In this document: positions 16,496-25,002 of the stretch, piece after piece
Layout of the letters: each line of letters begins with the position of its first letter
Position numbering within the stretch: the first letter of the stretch is position 1
Assembly (NCBI RefSeq): GCF_015207525.1
Contig: NZ_JADEWR010000003.1
Coordinates: forward strand, 434,255-498,254
Source of the DNA: Nodosilinea sp. LEGE 06152
GTDB taxonomy: Bacteria; Cyanobacteriota; Cyanobacteriia; Phormidesmidales; Phormidesmidaceae
Direction: 5' to 3'
DNA length: 64,000 nt
Position numbers and translations under genes: made by a program
The notes under the pieces: model-generated
Told to the model about the DNA's origin: nothing
The model's input: the letters and a program-made list of their open reading frames with translations, nothing else
The model's database searches: none

Positions 16496-17623
16496 ATGGA
16501 CTACCGCCGCTTTGGTCGCACGAATCTCAAGCTTTCGGTGCTCTCCCTCGGCACCATGCGCGCGTTAGGTTCTGAGGAAACTTTTTGCGGCACCCTAAGC
16601 GCTGGCTTAGCACTGGGCATCAACCACATCGAAACCGCCCAGGGCTACGGCACCAGCGAGCGCTGGCTAGGGGCCTTTCTCAAGACGGTGGCAGTGCCAG
16701 ACAACCTGGTGATCACCACCAAAATTCCGCCCCAGCCCGACGCCGCCACGATGGCTCAGCGCCTGGAGGATTCCTTAGAACGGCTGGGGCTTGAGCACAT
16801 CCACTGTCTTGCCCTGCACGGGGTCAATACCGCCGACCACTTGGCCTTGGTGAGCGACGCCGGAGGCTGTATGGCGGCAGTGCGGCGGTTTCAGGCCGAG
16901 GGGCGCATTGGCCACGTGGGGTTTTCGAGCCACGGCAGCCGGGAGGTGATTGAAGGGGCGATCGCCACCGACCAGTTCGATTTTGTTAACCTGCACTACT
17001 ACTATTTCTTTCAGCGCCATGCCCCGGTTCTCGATCTGGCTACCGATCGCGACATGGGCATTTTCATCATCTCCCCCGGTGACAAGGGCGGCATGCTCTA
17101 CACTCCGCCCGCCCTGCTTGAGCAACTCTGCGCCCCATTCACCCCGCTGGAACTCACCTACGGCTGGCTGCTGGCCGACCCACGCATCACCACCCTGAGC
17201 ACCGGCCCCGCCGTACCTGCCGAACTCGCAACTTTAGAAACTTTGGGCGATCGCACCCAACCCCTCACCGCTGCCGAACTCGCCGCCCTCGAACGGCTCT
17301 CGGCGCAGGAACTTGCGGCTCTAGGGAGCGATCGCTGCGCCCAGTGCTACGACTGCCTGCCCTGCCCTGAAGCCATCAATATTCCCGAAGTGTTGCGGCT
17401 GAGAAATCTGGCGGTGGCCTACGACATGCAGCCCTTCGGCACCTACCGCTACCGCATGTTTGAGAACGCCGGCCACTGGTTCCCCGGTCGCAAGGCCAAC
17501 CGCTGCACCGACTGCGGCGACTGCCTGCCCCGCTGCCCCGAACAGCTCGATATCCCCACCCTACTGCGTGACGCGCACGATCGCCTCCAAGGCCCCGCCC
17601 GCCGCCGCCTCTGGGGCGATTGA
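16496..17623 (+). CDS. aldo/keto reductase with C-terminal ferredoxin-type Fe-S segment
   Basis: The protein has 375 residues. Residues 1-~265 are an AKR barrel: DYRRFGRTNLKLSVLSLGTM, the catalytic Tyr in AQGYGTSERWLG, Lys in VITTKIPP and His in CLALHGV. The C-terminal ~90 residues carry two cysteine sets, CAQCYDCLPC and CTDCGDCLPRC, the second a classical CxxCxxCxxxCP 4Fe-4S motif. This architecture is a recognised bacterial subgroup, presumably using electrons from Fe-S centres together with or instead of NADPH; the substrate is unknown. The ATG at 16496 is the natural start. Repeats sit on both sides of the gene. Confidence 0.9.
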   Translation: MDYRRFGRTNLKLSVLSLGTMRALGSEETFCGTLSAGLALGINHIETAQGYGTSERWLGAFLKTVAVPDNLVITTKIPPQPDAATMAQRLEDSLERLGLEHIHCLALHGVNTADHLALVSDAGGCMAAVRRFQAEGRIGHVGFSSHGSREVIEGAIATDQFDFVNLHYYYFFQRHAPVLDLATDRDMGIFIISPGDKGGMLYTPPALLEQLCAPFTPLELTYGWLLADPRITTLSTGPAVPAELATLETLGDRTQPLTAAELAALERLSAQELAALGSDRCAQCYDCLPCPEAINIPEVLRLRNLAVAYDMQPFGTYRYRMFENAGHWFPGRKANRCTDCGDCLPRCPEQLDIPTLLRDAHDRLQGPARRRLWGD

Positions 17624-17626
17624 GCA

Positions 17627-17678
17627 CTAGGGTTTCAGACGCAGGGGCGACCTTTGAACCCTAAACCTCAAACCCTAG
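17627..17678. repeat. inverted repeat CTAGGGTTT/AAACCCTAG
   Basis: Perfect 9-base arms at 17627-17635 and 17670-17678 begin three bases after the aldo/keto reductase stop. The spacer contains CCCTAAACC, a second partial match to one arm. The wording is similar to the inverted repeat upstream of the same gene at 16433-16476. Confidence 0.65.
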
Positions 17679-17860
17679 ACCTTCCCCCCATCCGCAGAGC
17701 GCTATACTAAGGATTAATATTTTCAGGCTGGCATTTTGGCCGCGCATTTCGGGAAAAGCTTACGATTCTTGCACTCTGGCGTTTCAAACTCCCCGTAACT
17801 GTGCACTCTAAAATCAGGCGGCCTGTAGCACCCGCCCCGTAACTCAGACTCAGGCACACC

Positions 17861-18667
17861 GTGGAAGAACAAAAGCAACCCTCCGAAGTCATTACTCTGC
17901 TCTCTAGCCGCGAGCTAGAGCGTATGCGCAAAGCCTGCCAGCTTGCCGCCAAGCTGCTCGACTACCTGACTCCCTACGTTAAGCCCGGCGTCAGCACCCA
18001 AGAGCTGAATGACCTGGCCGAAGCCTGGACCCAAAAGCACGGCGCAAAAAGCGCTCCGCTGGGCTATGCGGGTACGGTGATGCCCTTTCCCCGCTCCATC
18101 TGCACCAGCATCAACGAAGTCATCTGCCACGGCATCCCCAACGGTGAAGACGTACTGCGCGATGGCGACATCATCAATATCGATGTCACCCCCATTCTCG
18201 ACGGCTACCACGGCGATACCAGCCGCACCTTCTTAGTGGGCGATGTGGCCCCCGCCGCCCGCCGCCTGGTTGAGGTCACCGAAGAAGCCATGTGGCGAGG
18301 CATTCGCGCCGTCAAGCCCGGTGCACGGGTGGGCGACATTGGGGCCGCTATTCAAGAATACGCTGAGGGCGAGGGCTATTCGGTAGTGCGCGACTTCGTT
18401 GGCCACGGGGTACACCGCATTTTCCACGCTGCGCCGCAAATTCCCCACTACGGCGAAAAGGGCAAGGGCAAAAAGCTGCGCCCCGGCATGGTCTTCACCA
18501 TCGAACCGATGATCAATATCGGCAGCTACGAGGCTGAGGTTTTGGTCGACGGCTGGACGGCAATTACCGTCGATCGCTCCCTTTCAGCCCAGTTTGAGCA
18601 CACCGTGGTGGTAACCAAAGATGGTGTTGACGTGCTGACGCTGTCGCCAGCTAAGGTGCTGGCCTAG
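17861..18667 (+). CDS. map: type I methionine aminopeptidase
   Basis: The protein has 268 residues from a GTG start. It removes the N-terminal Met from nascent proteins. The dinuclear metal ligands are visible: Asp in IINIDVTPIL, Asp in GYHGDTSRTF, His in GHGVHRIFH, Glu in FTIEPMINIG and Glu in QFEHTVVV. The substrate-pocket His is in CHGIPNG. There is no N-terminal zinc finger, so it is the short type Ia form. ITLLSSRELERMRKAC is the usual lead-in helix. The gene stands alone, followed 36 bases later by a Uma2 gene. Confidence 0.96.
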   Translation: MEEQKQPSEVITLLSSRELERMRKACQLAAKLLDYLTPYVKPGVSTQELNDLAEAWTQKHGAKSAPLGYAGTVMPFPRSICTSINEVICHGIPNGEDVLRDGDIINIDVTPILDGYHGDTSRTFLVGDVAPAARRLVEVTEEAMWRGIRAVKPGARVGDIGAAIQEYAEGEGYSVVRDFVGHGVHRIFHAAPQIPHYGEKGKGKKLRPGMVFTIEPMINIGSYEAEVLVDGWTAITVDRSLSAQFEHTVVVTKDGVDVLTLSPAKVLA

Positions 18668-18703
18668 TAGATTAGATTAGCGTTGACGGTTTAGGGCGGC
18701 GTT

Positions 18704-19273
18704 ATGGTCGTATCAAGTCATTCTTCTGCAATGACCGTAGAGGCTTATCTGACTTGGGAGCCGTCCCAGGAGCTGCGCCATGAATATGTCAACGGCGAAG
18801 TTGTAGCGATGACGGGGGGAACTCTGCCCCATAACGACATCGCTCTCAACCTCTATACCTTGCTCAGACCATACCTGAAACAACAGGGCTATCGGGGTAA
18901 CGTAGCCGATGCCAAGGTCAAAATTATGGCCCGCATTTACCGTTATCCTGACCTCGTGGTGAGCTGCGATCAACGCGATATTTTAGCTGTGGATGCCATT
19001 CAGCATCCCAGTTTAGTCGTAGAGGTGCTGTCTCCTGGCACCGAGGCATTAGATCGGGGCAAAAAGTTTGAGGAATATCGCACGCTGCCTAGCCTGCAAG
19101 AGTACGGGCTGATAGACTCGACGGCCATGACAGTGGAAATTTACCGCCGGGGTGAAGGGCGGCTGTGGCTGTATTACCCCTATCAAACCGGAGACCTTAT
19201 TTCCTTCGATAGCATTGGAGTTTCTTGCCCTATCGAGCAAATTTACGAGGGCGTTGTGCTGCCCATTATTTAA
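18704..19273 (+). CDS. Uma2 family (DUF820) putative PD-(D/E)XK nuclease
   Basis: The 189-residue protein has the DUF820 pattern: MTVEAYLTWEPSQELRHEYVNGEVVAM, the PD-(D/E)XK core RYPDLVVSC and LVVEVLSPGT, then a conserved DRGKKFEEYRTLPSLQEYGLID. Uma2 genes are highly multiplied in cyanobacteria, and their biological role is unknown despite the nuclease-like fold. The acidic Asp and Glu and the following Lys are all present, so the site looks intact. Length is normal. Confidence 0.9.
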   Translation: MVVSSHSSAMTVEAYLTWEPSQELRHEYVNGEVVAMTGGTLPHNDIALNLYTLLRPYLKQQGYRGNVADAKVKIMARIYRYPDLVVSCDQRDILAVDAIQHPSLVVEVLSPGTEALDRGKKFEEYRTLPSLQEYGLIDSTAMTVEIYRRGEGRLWLYYPYQTGDLISFDSIGVSCPIEQIYEGVVLPII

Positions 19274-19311
19274 CAATCAGACGAACCCTTGGTCGACGCC
19301 TCCAATAGACT

Positions 19312-19923
19312 TCAGGGTTTGCCGTCAACGGTGAGCTGCACAATGGTATCGAGGGCAGCTTGAATGCGCTGCCAGCCCGCAGGCGAGCTAAAGTCGATGC
19401 CCATAAACGTGCTGCTAGACTTAGTTCGCAGCATCAGGTAAACCACCCCCGCTACCAGAACAGCGCTAATGGCTGGGATATCTTTGTCTGGGGGAAAAGA
19501 CCCTTTCTCCTCTAAAAACTTCAGGCTGTCCAGGGCAAATCGGTCCCGCACGTTGGCTAGTTCGCGGGTTAGCTCGTTGCCTTCTAGCAGTTCCCACCGC
19601 AAAATTTCTTGGGTCATGGGGCGCTCCTGCAGTTGGGCTGAAAATCTTGACAGCAGATAGGCCATCCAGTCGGCCAGGGTTTCAGCGTCAGTCGCAGACT
19701 CATCCCCAACCAGTTCATCCACTGAGGGCCAGTAGTCACCCTCTTTCGCAAAACTCTGGAGCAGCAGCGGCAGCCCCTCAAAATATCGATAAATCAAGAC
19801 TTTATCGACCCCGGCCTCACGGGCGATCGCATTCACTCCCAGGCTTTTAAAGCCAGATTCAGCTAATAGCCTGCCGACGGCGGCCAAAATGCGGGCCTTA
19901 GTCTCTTCTTTGTCGCGCGCCAT
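19312..19923 (-). CDS. TetR-family transcriptional regulator
   Basis: The protein has 203 residues from ATG 19923, preceded by GAGAGGATGT; the upstream in-frame ATG would add 13 unlikely residues. The HTH domain is residues ~1-55: KEETKARILAAVGRLLAESG, LGVNAIAREAGVDKVLIYRYF is the recognition region, then a helical ligand domain. It is divergent from the thioesterase gene at 20032, and the shared region holds two operator-like palindromes. I infer autoregulation and control of the thioesterase; the ligand is unknown but could be an acyl-CoA. Confidence 0.9.
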   Translation of the reverse strand: MARDKEETKARILAAVGRLLAESGFKSLGVNAIAREAGVDKVLIYRYFEGLPLLLQSFAKEGDYWPSVDELVGDESATDAETLADWMAYLLSRFSAQLQERPMTQEILRWELLEGNELTRELANVRDRFALDSLKFLEEKGSFPPDKDIPAISAVLVAGVVYLMLRTKSSSTFMGIDFSSPAGWQRIQAALDTIVQLTVDGKP

Positions 19924-19954
19924 ACATCCTCTCTCGGGGGCCTCTCGCTGGCTT

Positions 19955-19997
19955 GTCACCACTCAGTGACCATGATACCGTGTCACTGGGTGGTGAC
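19955..19997. promoter_or_regulatory. twin operator between TetR and thioesterase genes
   Basis: GTCACCACTCAGTGAC (19955-19970) and GTCACTGGGTGGTGAC (19982-19997) are inverted copies matching at 15 of 16 positions. Each also has GTCAC/GTGAC half-sites around a 6-base centre, a typical TetR site. The site centres are 27 bases apart. Their position 32 bases upstream of the regulator start and 35 bases upstream of the thioesterase start fits repression of both genes. Confidence 0.8.
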
Positions 19998-20031
19998 TTG
20001 AACCGATTCATTTTCCTGCGGTGAGTAGGCT

Positions 20032-20454
20032 ATGAAAAAACTGATCTACGATCTGGATATTTACACCTATCAAATTGACTTTGCTGGACACGTCAACAAC
20101 TCTGTTTATATTCACTGGATGGAAATTGGCCGCATCAAGCTGCTAGAAGCCATTGGCATGCCAATTCACGACGTGCTCAAGCAGGGAATCGCGCCCGTTT
20201 TAGTTGAGACCAACATTATCTACAAACTGCCGCTGTATTTGGGCGATCGCGTCCAGGCCCAAATGTGGCTGTCCGAGCTGCGCAATGCCTCAGCGGTAAT
20301 GCAGTTTCGGTTCTACAATGGCAACCAGGTGCTGGCGGCGGAGGGTGCTCAAAAAGGTCTATTTGTGGACGTCAAAACGATGCGCCCCCAGCGCCTCAGC
20401 CTTGAGGAAAGAACATCATTCTCATCCTATTTAAACCTGGCTACTGAAGACTGA
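20032..20454 (+). CDS. acyl-CoA thioesterase (4HBT hotdog fold)
   Basis: The 140-residue protein has the 4-hydroxybenzoyl-CoA thioesterase pattern YQIDFAGHVNNSVYIHWMEIGR, with the catalytic Asp (QIDF) and the GHVNN turn, followed by strands VLVETNIIYKLPLYLGD and SAVMQFRFYNG. Such enzymes hydrolyse acyl-CoA or acyl-ACP thioesters; in cyanobacteria one member hydrolyses DHNA-CoA in phylloquinone synthesis, but nothing here singles that out. Divergence from a TetR gene with twin operators suggests inducible expression. Confidence 0.88.
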   Translation: MKKLIYDLDIYTYQIDFAGHVNNSVYIHWMEIGRIKLLEAIGMPIHDVLKQGIAPVLVETNIIYKLPLYLGDRVQAQMWLSELRNASAVMQFRFYNGNQVLAAEGAQKGLFVDVKTMRPQRLSLEERTSFSSYLNLATED

Positions 20455-20647
20455 TGCTCAATTAATCTCCCTTTTAGCTCATACCAAGTTCGAGTTCAAA
20501 AACCCCGGATCAAAACAGGTATTCCGTAGGGGAAAACGGTCGCTTGTCCAATATCTCCGTAAGTCGCTTTCCCCAATCTCCCTGTCGGTACCTACATAAC
20601 TTTAGAAATAAAGGTATGCTAGGGCTGTTTTTACAACAGAAATAGCA

Positions 20648-21190
20648 ATGGCGCGGCAGCGGGCGTTTTCGGGTACTCCTTGGGAAGAGAAGGTCGGCTA
20701 CTGCCGGGCGCTGCGGGTGGGTCAGCAGATTTTTGTCTCCGGTACCGCCCCCAGTGATGGCGAGGGAAACACCTTTGCCCCCGGCGATGCCTATGCCCAA
20801 ACCCATCGCTGTTTTGAGATCATTCAGCAGGCCCTACAGGAGTTAGGGGCCAACCTCAGCGATGTGGTGCGAACCCGCATTTACATCACCAACATGAACC
20901 ATTGGCCAGAGGTAGCCCGTGCCCACCACGAGCTGTTTGTCGCTCACCCTCCGGTCAATACTACCGTCGAAATCCCGGCTCTTATGAACCCCGACATGCT
21001 GGTCGAGGTCGAGGTCGAGGCCCTGTGTGAAGACACCCCACCGCAAAAGCCGCTCGCGGCCCGCGTGCAAAGCCAACCTCAAAATCGCTCCCAAACTCGC
21101 CCCCAAGGCATGATTTTGGGTCGCCCCATTCAACCGGCTACCCTACCGCCCGTAACCGCCCCGGAGCTAGATGAAGGCTGCCTCGACTAG
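20648..21190 (+). CDS. RidA family protein with C-terminal extension
   Basis: Residues 1-~128 are a YjgF/RidA domain: SGTPWEEKVGYCRALRVG, IFVSGTAP, FEIIQQALQELGANLSDVVRTRIYITNMNHW (including the Arg in VRTRIYIT that binds the substrate carboxylate) and VEVEVEALCED. RidA proteins deaminate reactive enamine/imine intermediates. The protein has 180 residues, about 50 more than the family norm; the extra Pro/Gln/Arg-rich tail looks disordered and its purpose is unknown. The gene converges on the SGNH hydrolase gene with a four-base gap. Confidence 0.88.
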   Translation: MARQRAFSGTPWEEKVGYCRALRVGQQIFVSGTAPSDGEGNTFAPGDAYAQTHRCFEIIQQALQELGANLSDVVRTRIYITNMNHWPEVARAHHELFVAHPPVNTTVEIPALMNPDMLVEVEVEALCEDTPPQKPLAARVQSQPQNRSQTRPQGMILGRPIQPATLPPVTAPELDEGCLD

Positions 21191-21194
21191 GGGT

Positions 21195-21905
21195 CTAAGC
21201 AAGACCAGCGGGTAAATCCACCGCAGCTTGAAACGCATCCCAGCTCAAGATATCGTGCAGCAGCGCCCGGTAGCCCGCCACGTTGGGGTGCAGTCCATCC
21301 GCCGAGAGCAGCGGCAGCCACCAGGGTTCACCCCGACCCAGCCACAGGTTCAGCACGTCTAGGTAGGGAATGCTGTGGCTCATGCAGGCCAGGCGAGTAG
21401 CCTCGCGGTAGCGCCACTGATCGCTGTGGGTGTAGTAGAGCACCTCCGAGAAGGGCATGGCCTGCTCGTTTACCGGCGTCATACCTACAAAAAGCACTGG
21501 GCACAGTCGCCGCGCCTGGGAGAGTAGGTCATCTATTTGCCCCTGAAACTGATCAAAATCGGTGCGGTTGCGCCCCAGGGTGCTGCCAACCCGAGCCGAG
21601 TCGTTGAGGCCCACCGACAGCACAATTAGGTCGGGTACTCGATTGCGAATTTCACCCCGGTAGCGAAACTCGTGGTCAAGGCGCTGTTTTACCTGGCTGA
21701 CGCCGTCGCCCCGCACTCCCAGGTTGTAAAACACGGCTCCCTCGCGCCCTGGGGCCATTGTCAGGCGGCGCAGGCGCTCGACCCAGCCACCCCCCTCAGG
21801 ATCACCAAAGCCGTATACCAGGCTGTCGCCCAGCACCAGCACCTTTTGGGGATGGGGCTGTTTGAGGGTGATGCCCGTAGTGGGGCGGGGGTGGGAAGCG
21901 AGCAT
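21195..21905 (-). CDS. SGNH/GDSL-family hydrolase
   Basis: The 236-residue protein has all four SGNH blocks: the nucleophile Ser in VLVLGDSLVYGFG, Gly in the YNLGVRGDGVSQV region, Asn in LSVGLNDSARVG, and the Asp/His pair in DGLHPNVAGYRALL. Family members are esterases, lipases or carbohydrate deacetylases; substrate is not predictable. No signal peptide is visible, so it is probably cytoplasmic. The gene is convergent with ridA, and its upstream region is shared with the AI-2E transporter gene. Confidence 0.9.
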   Translation of the reverse strand: MLASHPRPTTGITLKQPHPQKVLVLGDSLVYGFGDPEGGGWVERLRRLTMAPGREGAVFYNLGVRGDGVSQVKQRLDHEFRYRGEIRNRVPDLIVLSVGLNDSARVGSTLGRNRTDFDQFQGQIDDLLSQARRLCPVLFVGMTPVNEQAMPFSEVLYYTHSDQWRYREATRLACMSHSIPYLDVLNLWLGRGEPWWLPLLSADGLHPNVAGYRALLHDILSWDAFQAAVDLPAGLA

Positions 21906-22211
21906 AGGGTGACTAGCGTAAAGAATAATCTGAACTGATATTGAACTCAGCTACTGAGCCAAATCCAACGCCAGAAGCGGTTTTACCGGGGGGAAAACCA
22001 CAGCTTCCAAGCTGGACGTAGTGTAGCTGGGCGAGAGTTTGTTTTAAATCGTTTACATATTACCGCCTAGGGTGCCTAGTGCCAGTAGAAACCTTGACGC
22101 CCGCTTCAAAAAAGAGCGATCGCCTGAGCCTGAAATCCGCTACTTTGCCGTAGGCTGTAGATGGCCACAGAGGCCGCCCCCCCTTGACCCAAGCCAACAT
22201 TACGCAATTTT
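21906..22211. other. divergent intergenic region
   Basis: The 306 bases separate the SGNH hydrolase and AI-2E-family genes. A short stem GGTTTT/AAAACC is present near 21980-22000, and an AT-rich stretch around 22040-22060 may hold a promoter. No gene is supported. Confidence 0.45.
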
Positions 22212-23393
22212 ATGGAGTACGGTATAACACCAGGCAACGAGCCCATCGCTACCAGCTGGTTAGCCCGCTGGTGGGAAAAGCTCAGCCCCATAGCTCAGTC
22301 GCTGCTGGTGCTGCTGGCCACCCCCCTGGTGGTGCTCAACGTGTGGGCAGCGTCCATTATCTTTGGCTACTTTCGCTCCATTTTGGTGACGGTGCTGATT
22401 GCAGGCCTGCTCGCCTTTTTGCTCAGCTACCCCATGGGTCGCCTCGAAACCCTCGGGCTCAAGCGCGGGCTGGCGGCTACCCTGGTGCTGGTGCTGGCGC
22501 TGGTGGGGTTTTCGGGGTTGGCGATTATCGTGCTGCCCTTTGTCATCGACCAGGGCCAGCAGTTGGTAATGCGCCTGCCCGACTGGTTCGACTCGGGCAA
22601 AACCCAGCTCATGATGCTCGACGGTAAGCTGGCCGAATGGGGCCTGCCGATCAACTTCGACGGCATTATTACCCTCACCAGCGATCGCCTCAAGCGCGAA
22701 ATTCAGTCGATCGCAGGCGAAGCCCTCAACCTCACCATTAACGTAGCGGTGTTTACCGCCAACAAGCTGCTCGACGTGGTGCTAACCGTAGTGCTGACCT
22801 TCTACCTGCTCCAGCACGGCGAAGAGGTTTGGGGGGGAGTTGTGGGCCTGCTGCCGTCTCGCCTACAGCAGCCCTTTTCAGAGACCCTGAGGCAGAGCTT
22901 TCGCAACTACTTTCTAGGGCAGTTCATAGTCGCCAGCTGCTTTGGCACCGCCCTGACAATTATCTTTGGCCTGCTCAACGTGCCCTTTGGGTCGCTGTTT
23001 GGCCTCACCGTGGGGCTGCTGGCCCTGGTGCCCTTTGGCGGCACCGTCGGCGTCATCGTCGTAACCCTGCTGGTGGCCCTGCGCGACATTAAAATTGCCA
23101 TCCCCATGCTGGTCTCTGCCGTCATCGTGCAGCAGCTGGTCGAAAACGGCATTGCCCCTCGGGTGCTGGGCAGCGTCACCGGCCTCAACCCGTTCTGGGT
23201 CTTCATCGCCATTTTGTCGGGGGCCAGAGTGGGCGGCCTGCTGGGAGTAATCGTGGCCGTCCCGGCTGCGGTCATTATTAAAGAGGCGCTGGTAGCCCTG
23301 CGCAACGCCTCCCACCCCGTGATAGAGACTGAAATCGCTGAAGGTGCTAAGGCCAGTTCCCCGCCGCCAAAAGCCGCCGCCCTGCCCCAGTAA
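22212..23393 (+). CDS. AI-2E family transporter (permease)
   Basis: The 393-residue polytopic membrane protein has about eight hydrophobic segments. Family landmarks include the N-terminal pair of helices ending ILVTVLIAGLLAFLLSYP, a large loop of ~100 residues with amphipathic helices, VVLTFYLLQHGEEVW, and the C-terminal LNPFWVFIAILSGARVGGLLGVIVAVPAA. The family is named for TqsA (autoinducer-2 export), but other members are Na+/H+ antiporters, so substrate is uncertain. A Pro-rich cytoplasmic tail ends the protein. Length is normal. Confidence 0.9.
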   Translation: MEYGITPGNEPIATSWLARWWEKLSPIAQSLLVLLATPLVVLNVWAASIIFGYFRSILVTVLIAGLLAFLLSYPMGRLETLGLKRGLAATLVLVLALVGFSGLAIIVLPFVIDQGQQLVMRLPDWFDSGKTQLMMLDGKLAEWGLPINFDGIITLTSDRLKREIQSIAGEALNLTINVAVFTANKLLDVVLTVVLTFYLLQHGEEVWGGVVGLLPSRLQQPFSETLRQSFRNYFLGQFIVASCFGTALTIIFGLLNVPFGSLFGLTVGLLALVPFGGTVGVIVVTLLVALRDIKIAIPMLVSAVIVQQLVENGIAPRVLGSVTGLNPFWVFIAILSGARVGGLLGVIVAVPAAVIIKEALVALRNASHPVIETEIAEGAKASSPPPKAAALPQ

Positions 23394-23412
23394 ATTCAGT
23401 CGGAAGAACTAC

Positions 23413-25002
23413 CTAGAGCACACCTCGACGACCGTTGGGCATGACTGTAGACCAGTTGGTGCGGGCCATAGCCAGCTGATCGTCTGAGATCAGCGCGCCT
23501 GTGAGGTCGGCCCCGCAGAGGTTTGCCCCCCGCAGGTTGGCGTTAGAAAGGCAGGCGTGAGCCAGATTGGCCCCCCGCAGGTCGGCTCCTTCTAAATTGG
23601 CGTAGTGGAAGTAGGCCTTGATCAACTTGGCGTTGCGGAGGTTGGCGCGGCTGAGGTTGGCGCGGCCAAAGTTGGCGTTGCTCAAATCGGCCCCCTGAAA
23701 GTTGGCGCTGGGCAACTTGGACTGGTTGAAGTTGGCCTCGACCAGCAGCGTACGTTGCAAGTCGAGGTCTTTGAAGGTTTGCAGCGAGAAGTCGCGCCGC
23801 CCCTTGGTGTATTTTTGCTTGACGTCCTCGGAGGTGAGCAGGGTGGCGGGGGCCACCTTTGGCCGCGGAGAAGGTGTACCGTTGCGGCTAGGGATCAGGG
23901 GGGCGACACTCTTGGCCCCCGAGTGCGATCGCTCGCGGCGTGCCCGAATGGCTGCCGCCATGCGCGACGAGGGAGACCCGCCAGAATTGCTGATAGCGGC
24001 ATGGCCCGAAGCACCGCTGACTGGCCCACTGCCGTTAGTAAACCCGTTGCTCGCAGGCCCCACTGCCGAGGGGAAGGCCATATTTTGAGCCAAACTTTCC
24101 ATGTAAGGCTCTAAATCTAGGTCCCGGTGAATAGCCTCTACGCTCTGGTAGCGGTGCTTCACCGAAATCTCCAGCATTTTTTGCAGCACCCCAGCAAAGT
24201 GGTCGCTGATGTGGATCTGCTCGCGCCACAGCAGTTCCCCTGTGTTGGGGTCATAATTGAGATCTTTAGGAGCCTTGCCCGACAGCAGGTAGATGCAGGT
24301 AACCCCCAGGGCGTAGATATCGCTGGCGTATACCGGGCGCATGGCCATCTGCTCGGGCGGTGCGTAGCCGGGGGTGCCAATGGCGTAGGCGGTGAGGGCC
24401 GTCTGGTCAGAGTTGGCGGCCTGGGCGGGGTTGACTTTGTCTTTTACCGCACCAAAGTCAATGAGCACCAGTTTTTTATCCTGGTCGCGGCGAATGATAT
24501 TGGCTGGTTTGATGTCGCGGTGAATGACGTGGTTGTCGTGAACGTACTGCACCATCGACAGAATTTCGCTCAAAAACTGCTTCACCCCCGCTTCGGTGAA
24601 GGGGCCACCGCGCTTGACCTCCTGCTGCAGGGTGAGGCCGTTGATGTATTCCTGCACTAAAAAGAACTCTTGCCCGCTTTCAAAATAGTCAAGCAGACGG
24701 GGCAGCTGGGGATGGTTGCCAATCATGCCCAAAATTTTGGCTTCCCGCTTGAATAACTCGCGGGCCATCTCAAGGATGTGGGGAGCCTCAGCCGACGGAC
24801 GCAGCTGTTTGATCACGCAGGGAGGTTTGCCCGGCAGCAGCTCATCGCGGGCCAGAAAGGTGGCACCAAAGCCGCCCCGGCCCAGGGCGCGAATCATTCG
24901 GTAACGGCCCCGCAGCAGCAGCTCGGCCCCACAACTTTGACAATGGCTGAGCGTGGGGGGATTTTTTGGCTTTGAACAGTCGGGTTGAATGCAGTAGCTC
25001 AT
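23413..25002 (-). CDS. serine/threonine protein kinase with N-terminal Cys motif and C-terminal pentapeptide repeats
   Basis: The protein has 529 residues. Cys4, Cys9, Cys21 and Cys24 form a zinc-ribbon-like motif. The kinase domain covers ~34-300: Gly loop GRGGFGATF at 41-49, Lys65, HRDIKPAN with catalytic Asp163, and DFG Asp182. A disordered Ser/Pro segment follows, and from ~435 to 515 there are about 15 pentapeptide units of the A(N/D)LxxAN type forming a beta-helix. This architecture matches SpkB of Synechocystis, implicated in oxidative-stress signalling. No transmembrane helix is seen. It lies convergent with the transporter gene. Confidence 0.93.
   Translation of the reverse strand: MSYCIQPDCSKPKNPPTLSHCQSCGAELLLRGRYRMIRALGRGGFGATFLARDELLPGKPPCVIKQLRPSAEAPHILEMARELFKREAKILGMIGNHPQLPRLLDYFESGQEFFLVQEYINGLTLQQEVKRGGPFTEAGVKQFLSEILSMVQYVHDNHVIHRDIKPANIIRRDQDKKLVLIDFGAVKDKVNPAQAANSDQTALTAYAIGTPGYAPPEQMAMRPVYASDIYALGVTCIYLLSGKAPKDLNYDPNTGELLWREQIHISDHFAGVLQKMLEISVKHRYQSVEAIHRDLDLEPYMESLAQNMAFPSAVGPASNGFTNGSGPVSGASGHAAISNSGGSPSSRMAAAIRARRERSHSGAKSVAPLIPSRNGTPSPRPKVAPATLLTSEDVKQKYTKGRRDFSLQTFKDLDLQRTLLVEANFNQSKLPSANFQGADLSNANFGRANLSRANLRNAKLIKAYFHYANLEGADLRGANLAHACLSNANLRGANLCGADLTGALISDDQLAMARTNWSTVMPNGRRGVL

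Noticed and set aside
23600..23720. Tandem TTGGCG-rich DNA that looks like a short-period repeat array.
   Set aside because: It is the coding sequence of the pentapeptide-repeat region of the Ser/Thr kinase; the periodicity comes from the protein.
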